From Roseiarcus sp963835885 (GTDB taxonomy: Bacteria; Pseudomonadota; Alphaproteobacteria; Rhizobiales; Beijerinckiaceae): a stretch of DNA of 64,000 nt. The translations under genes were made by a program, and so were the position numbers. Position 1 is the stretch's first letter, and each line of letters opens with the position of its first letter. Below the pieces are notes generated by a model. That model worked only from the letters and a program-made list of their open reading frames with translations. It did no database searches and had not been told where the DNA came from. Shown one piece after another: positions 61,908 to 64,000 of this stretch. The stretch lies in the NCBI GenBank assembly GCA_963835885.1, contig CAWIHF010000024.1, positions 62,001 to 126,000 on the forward strand, in the 5' to 3' direction.

Positions 61908-62369
61908 TCAGCTTGTGTTAGACAAGGAAGCTTCGGCGCGTCCGGCCGGGTCGGCTCCTTCCGCGGCGACGCGCAGTCGCAGCCCTTCCTTGACGATCTC
62001 TAATTGCTCATCGGTCTTTTCTTCAATCGCGGCGACTTCGTTGCTAGCAGTCTTCGTCGAAACGATGAGCTCGTCCAGTTTGAGCTGGAGGGCGAGCGTA
62101 TCCCGATTTTGGGTGTGCTGTATAAGGAAAACCATGAGAAAGGTGATGATTGTGGTCCCCGTATTGATCACCAGCTGCCACGTGTCGCTATAGTGGAAAA
62201 TGGGACCGGAAACGGCCCAGATAGCGACAATTGCGAAGGCGATCAGAAAGGTTGCCGGCTTTCCCGACATCATTGCTGTCTTGCTCGCGAATACGCTGAA
62301 CCAGGACGCCGCATCTCCAGGCGCTTTCGCAGGAGCCCCATAGGATCCGGCGGGCATCGTCGATCGCAT
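61908..62369 (-). CDS. Low-affinity iron permease family protein
   Basis: About 153 residues. The ATG at 62369 is preceded by GGAGGG at good spacing; an ATG at 62375 is too close to it. After AASWFSVFASKTAMMSGKPA come two membrane helices (TFLIAFAIVAIWAVSGPIF; NTGTTIITFLMVFLIQHTQN) and the family's NRDTLALQLKLDELI segment, then a coiled cytoplasmic tail. The Pfam name comes from fungal Fet4-type proteins; iron transport has not been shown for the short bacterial members. Confidence 0.85.
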   Translation of the reverse strand: MRSTMPAGSYGAPAKAPGDAASWFSVFASKTAMMSGKPATFLIAFAIVAIWAVSGPIFHYSDTWQLVINTGTTIITFLMVFLIQHTQNRDTLALQLKLDELIVSTKTASNEVAAIEEKTDEQLEIVKEGLRLRVAAEGADPAGRAEASLSNTS

Positions 62370-62493
62370 GTTCATCCCTCCCGACTTGAGCGTCCCCGCA
62401 AGCGGTGGATCAGTCGCAATTTTGCATTCCGGCTCGTCCGATATCGGGGTCAAGTTCAACAGACGCAAGGCCCCTTGCGCGGCGCCCTTGCAT

Positions 62494-62581
62494 TCAATGA
62501 TGCCAGAATAACGCGAGAAGAAATAATGATTGGGATCGGAACCCCGAGCAGCCAAAGCAGTGCTCCTCTTCCAAGACCCAT
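62494..62581 (-). CDS. Small hydrophobic protein (about 28 residues), one-base frameshift near its end
   Basis: The ATG at 62581 follows a perfect AGGAGG at ideal spacing. It reads MGLGRGALLWLLGVPIPIII, then an extra base in a short T run (near 62525 on the complement) shifts LLALFWHH-stop out of frame. With the base removed it is a 28-residue single-helix peptide ending HH, a type common and unannotated in Hyphomicrobiales. Too short for most gene finders. It precedes the iron-permease-family gene by about 120 bases. Confidence 0.55.
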
Positions 62582-62731
62582 GACGACCTCCTGTTTCAGA
62601 CCCTGCAAAACTCGGTGGTCACCAAATTGTTCCGAAATGAACACACTTGCATGGCTTTGGCCTTCTGCCTGCCGCCGGTTGCGGGCGCCAAGGGCCGCCG
62701 ACGAAATCGCATTCGCCACCCACGGCCTGGA

Positions 62732-63148
62732 TCAGCGCTTGTCGCGCCGTTGCCGTTCCGCAAGCCTGCGCTTGATGCGATCGAGGAGGCGCCGGGGATC
62801 GTAGGGCTTCTGGAGATGAGGACCCTCCTCGCACAGCTCCCCGGCTTCCTTTGTCGCGTTCGCCACTGTCCCGGTCAGAATCACTTCCAGGCCCGGCCTG
62901 TTCTCCCGGATCCAGCGGGCAAACCCAAATCCGTCGAGCTTGCCATCGGCCCGGGCATTGGCCAGCACAGCCTCGATCGTCATCGCCTCGGAATTGACGA
63001 CGAGAAGCGCATCTTCAGTATTCCCGCACTCCAGCACACGGTATCCGCACTCCCGCAGATACTCGGCGATCGGCTGGCGAACGAGGACGTCCAACTCGAC
63101 GATCAGAAGCGTCGGCCGCTCCGATTCGATCGATTCTGCAAGCTTCAT
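62732..63148 (-). CDS. Degenerate response-regulator receiver protein
   Basis: 138 residues, a single receiver domain: LLIVELDVLVRQPIAEYLRE, VLANARADGKLDGFGFARWI, EVILTGTVANA and the Lys in HLQKPYDPRRLL. The phosphoacceptor Asp position carries Asn (VLANA instead of V-x-S-D), and the usual second acidic residue of the DD pair is replaced (VELD), so it is unlikely to be phosphorylated normally. It overlaps the upstream receiver gene by four bases (ATGA) and probably acts with it. Confidence 0.82.
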   Translation of the reverse strand: MKLAESIESERPTLLIVELDVLVRQPIAEYLRECGYRVLECGNTEDALLVVNSEAMTIEAVLANARADGKLDGFGFARWIRENRPGLEVILTGTVANATKEAGELCEEGPHLQKPYDPRRLLDRIKRRLAERQRRDKR

Positions 63149-63543
63149 TCTGATGTGCCACCAGCCAACTCCGCCCGGATTCGCGCGACGACGTCGGCAA
63201 TGTCATAAGGCTTGGCGATGAAAGGCGTGACGGTGCGGGTTTCGTGGGCCGGCAGTCGGCCCGAGGTCATGAGGAGCTTGACTTCGCGGAAATTCGCCCG
63301 GAGGTGACGCGCCAATCCAATACCGTTCATCGGACCGGGGACTTCGATATCTATGAAAGCAAAATCGACCGGATTTCCGGCCCGGAGATGTTGCAAGGCC
63401 TCCTCCGCATTCGCTGCTTCGATCACCCGCATCCCGGCCTCTCGCAGTTCTTCAGCGACCATGAGCCGGACGAGGATTTCATCCTCGACGACGAGAACCG
63501 TTCGAACCTGATCCTCGGACGGTCGGAGCGAGTCCCTAATCAT
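63145..63543 (-). CDS. Single-domain response regulator
   Basis: 132 residues. VLVVEDEILVRLMVAEELRE, phosphoacceptor Asp in FAFIDIEVPGPMNGIGLARH, Thr/Ser in LLMTSGRLPAHE and Lys in PFIAKPYDIADVV are all in place. No output domain, so it resembles CheY/CpdR-type signalling modules common in Rhizobiales. Coupled to the degenerate receiver gene downstream and separated by 158 bases from a sensor-kinase gene upstream. Confidence 0.87.
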   Translation of the reverse strand: MIRDSLRPSEDQVRTVLVVEDEILVRLMVAEELREAGMRVIEAANAEEALQHLRAGNPVDFAFIDIEVPGPMNGIGLARHLRANFREVKLLMTSGRLPAHETRTVTPFIAKPYDIADVVARIRAELAGGTSE

Positions 63544-63701
63544 AGGGCGTTCCCGCTCGCGCGCTTGACACCGGTAACACTCCCTTCGCCGCTGCGGTTC
63601 CCGGCGTCTGTCGAAATTCTGCCTCGAAAAAATTCACGCGCGGGAAAGCTGAGCAAGGTCCTTGCGGCAATCGTGCGAGCCAGTCGAGCGGTGCGCGCCG
63701 A

Positions 63702-64000
63702 TCAGGCCGGGTGGGAAGGCGGGGAATCGAGGATTTCCCGAAGTTTTCGACCGAGCTGGTCAATCGAATAGGGTTTGACAATCAGGTTCACGCCAGCGTC
63801 GAGCACTCCGTTATGCACAATGGCGTTTCGCGTGTAGCCGGTCGTGAACAGGATTCTGAAGTCCCGGCCTCAGCTTGCTCACCTCCTCGCCAAGCTTGCG
63901 CCCATCCTTGTCGGGGAGGATGACGTCGGTGAAGAGAAGGTCCACTTGCGCGTTGCGTTCAAGTTGACCCAATGCGGCCGCTGCTCGATCCGCTTCAAGA
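63702..64000 (-). pseudogene. C-terminal receiver domain (probable hybrid sensor kinase), partial and frameshifted
   Basis: Enters from the right edge reading QVDLLFTDVILPDKDGRKLG with its phosphoacceptor Asp, up to VSKLRP. An extra G in a GGG run (63863-63865 on the plus strand) then shifts the frame, after which ILFTTGYTRNAIVHNGVLDA and LIVKPYSIDQLGRKLREIL follow to the stop at 63702. This is the usual C-terminal receiver of Rhizobiales PAS hybrid kinases (RPDFRILFTTGY is the family norm). The kinase part lies outside the window. The break may be a sequencing error. Confidence 0.75.

Noticed and set aside
1..64000. CRISPR arrays
   Set aside because: No regularly spaced repeats of 23-47 bases with unique spacers were seen; the only regular repeats are the coding WD40 units.

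Overview
The window is high-GC DNA from an alphaproteobacterium, most likely a Hyphomicrobiales (Rhizobiales) member. The signs are a Rieske/cytochrome b/cytochrome c1 operon, a TimA-MltA-Smr cluster, gpsA next to an EVE-domain gene, Flp-type pilins, a CcoI/CcoS remnant of cbb3 oxidase assembly, and PfkB-type adenosine kinase. Genus cannot be fixed from the sequence alone.

Layout. 1-7.3 kb: a TetR/VOC pair, remnants of a GH15 glucoamylase, an IS66 and an IS1634-like transposase, dsbB and a YqaA-type membrane protein, tRNA-Leu(CAA), two orphan Flp pilins and an AT-richer acyltransferase. 7.5-19.7 kb: a GH13 glucan enzyme, a P-loop kinase, an ornithine-cyclodeaminase-family enzyme with an StcD-like flavin oxidoreductase, an alpha/beta hydrolase, an ICMT-like methyltransferase, adenosine kinase and a membrane-anchored patatin-like lipase. 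19.7-25.3 kb: a leftward sugar operon (mutarotase, Tat-exported binding protein, frameshifted permease, ATPase, FAD sugar/lactone oxidase). 25.7-34.2 kb: an amidase fragment, a Rieske-ferredoxin reductase fusion, and a TetR-controlled meta-cleavage cluster for a phenolic substrate (flavin hydroxylase, extradiol dioxygenase, C-C hydrolase, hydratase) whose acetaldehyde dehydrogenase is decayed.

34.2-46.1 kb is the accessory core: a frameshifted IS110/IS1111-type element, copies of a RAYT/REP element, a nested pair of group II introns (twintron), the 3' end of ccoI with ccoS, and a 1232-residue TIR-NB-ARC-WD40 protein of the STAND class. The inner intron sits in the terminal loop of domain V of the outer intron. 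Removing it restores both a 33-nt domain V and the reading frame of the outer intron's maturase. This twintron is the most striking object in the window; the STAND protein is the best candidate for a conflict or defence gene.

46.4-64 kb is mostly core: smr, mltA (frameshifted), timA, gpsA followed by an intact IS with 15-bp inverted ends and a 9-bp target duplication, an EVE protein, acs, a NarL-type regulator, trmL, petABC (petC frameshifted), mtnP, a YqhA-type protein, mepA, a lipoprotein esterase-like protein, a small iron-permease-family protein, and three receiver-domain genes at the right edge. Several core genes carry single-base indels, mostly in short homopolymers, so some apparent pseudogenes may be sequencing errors.
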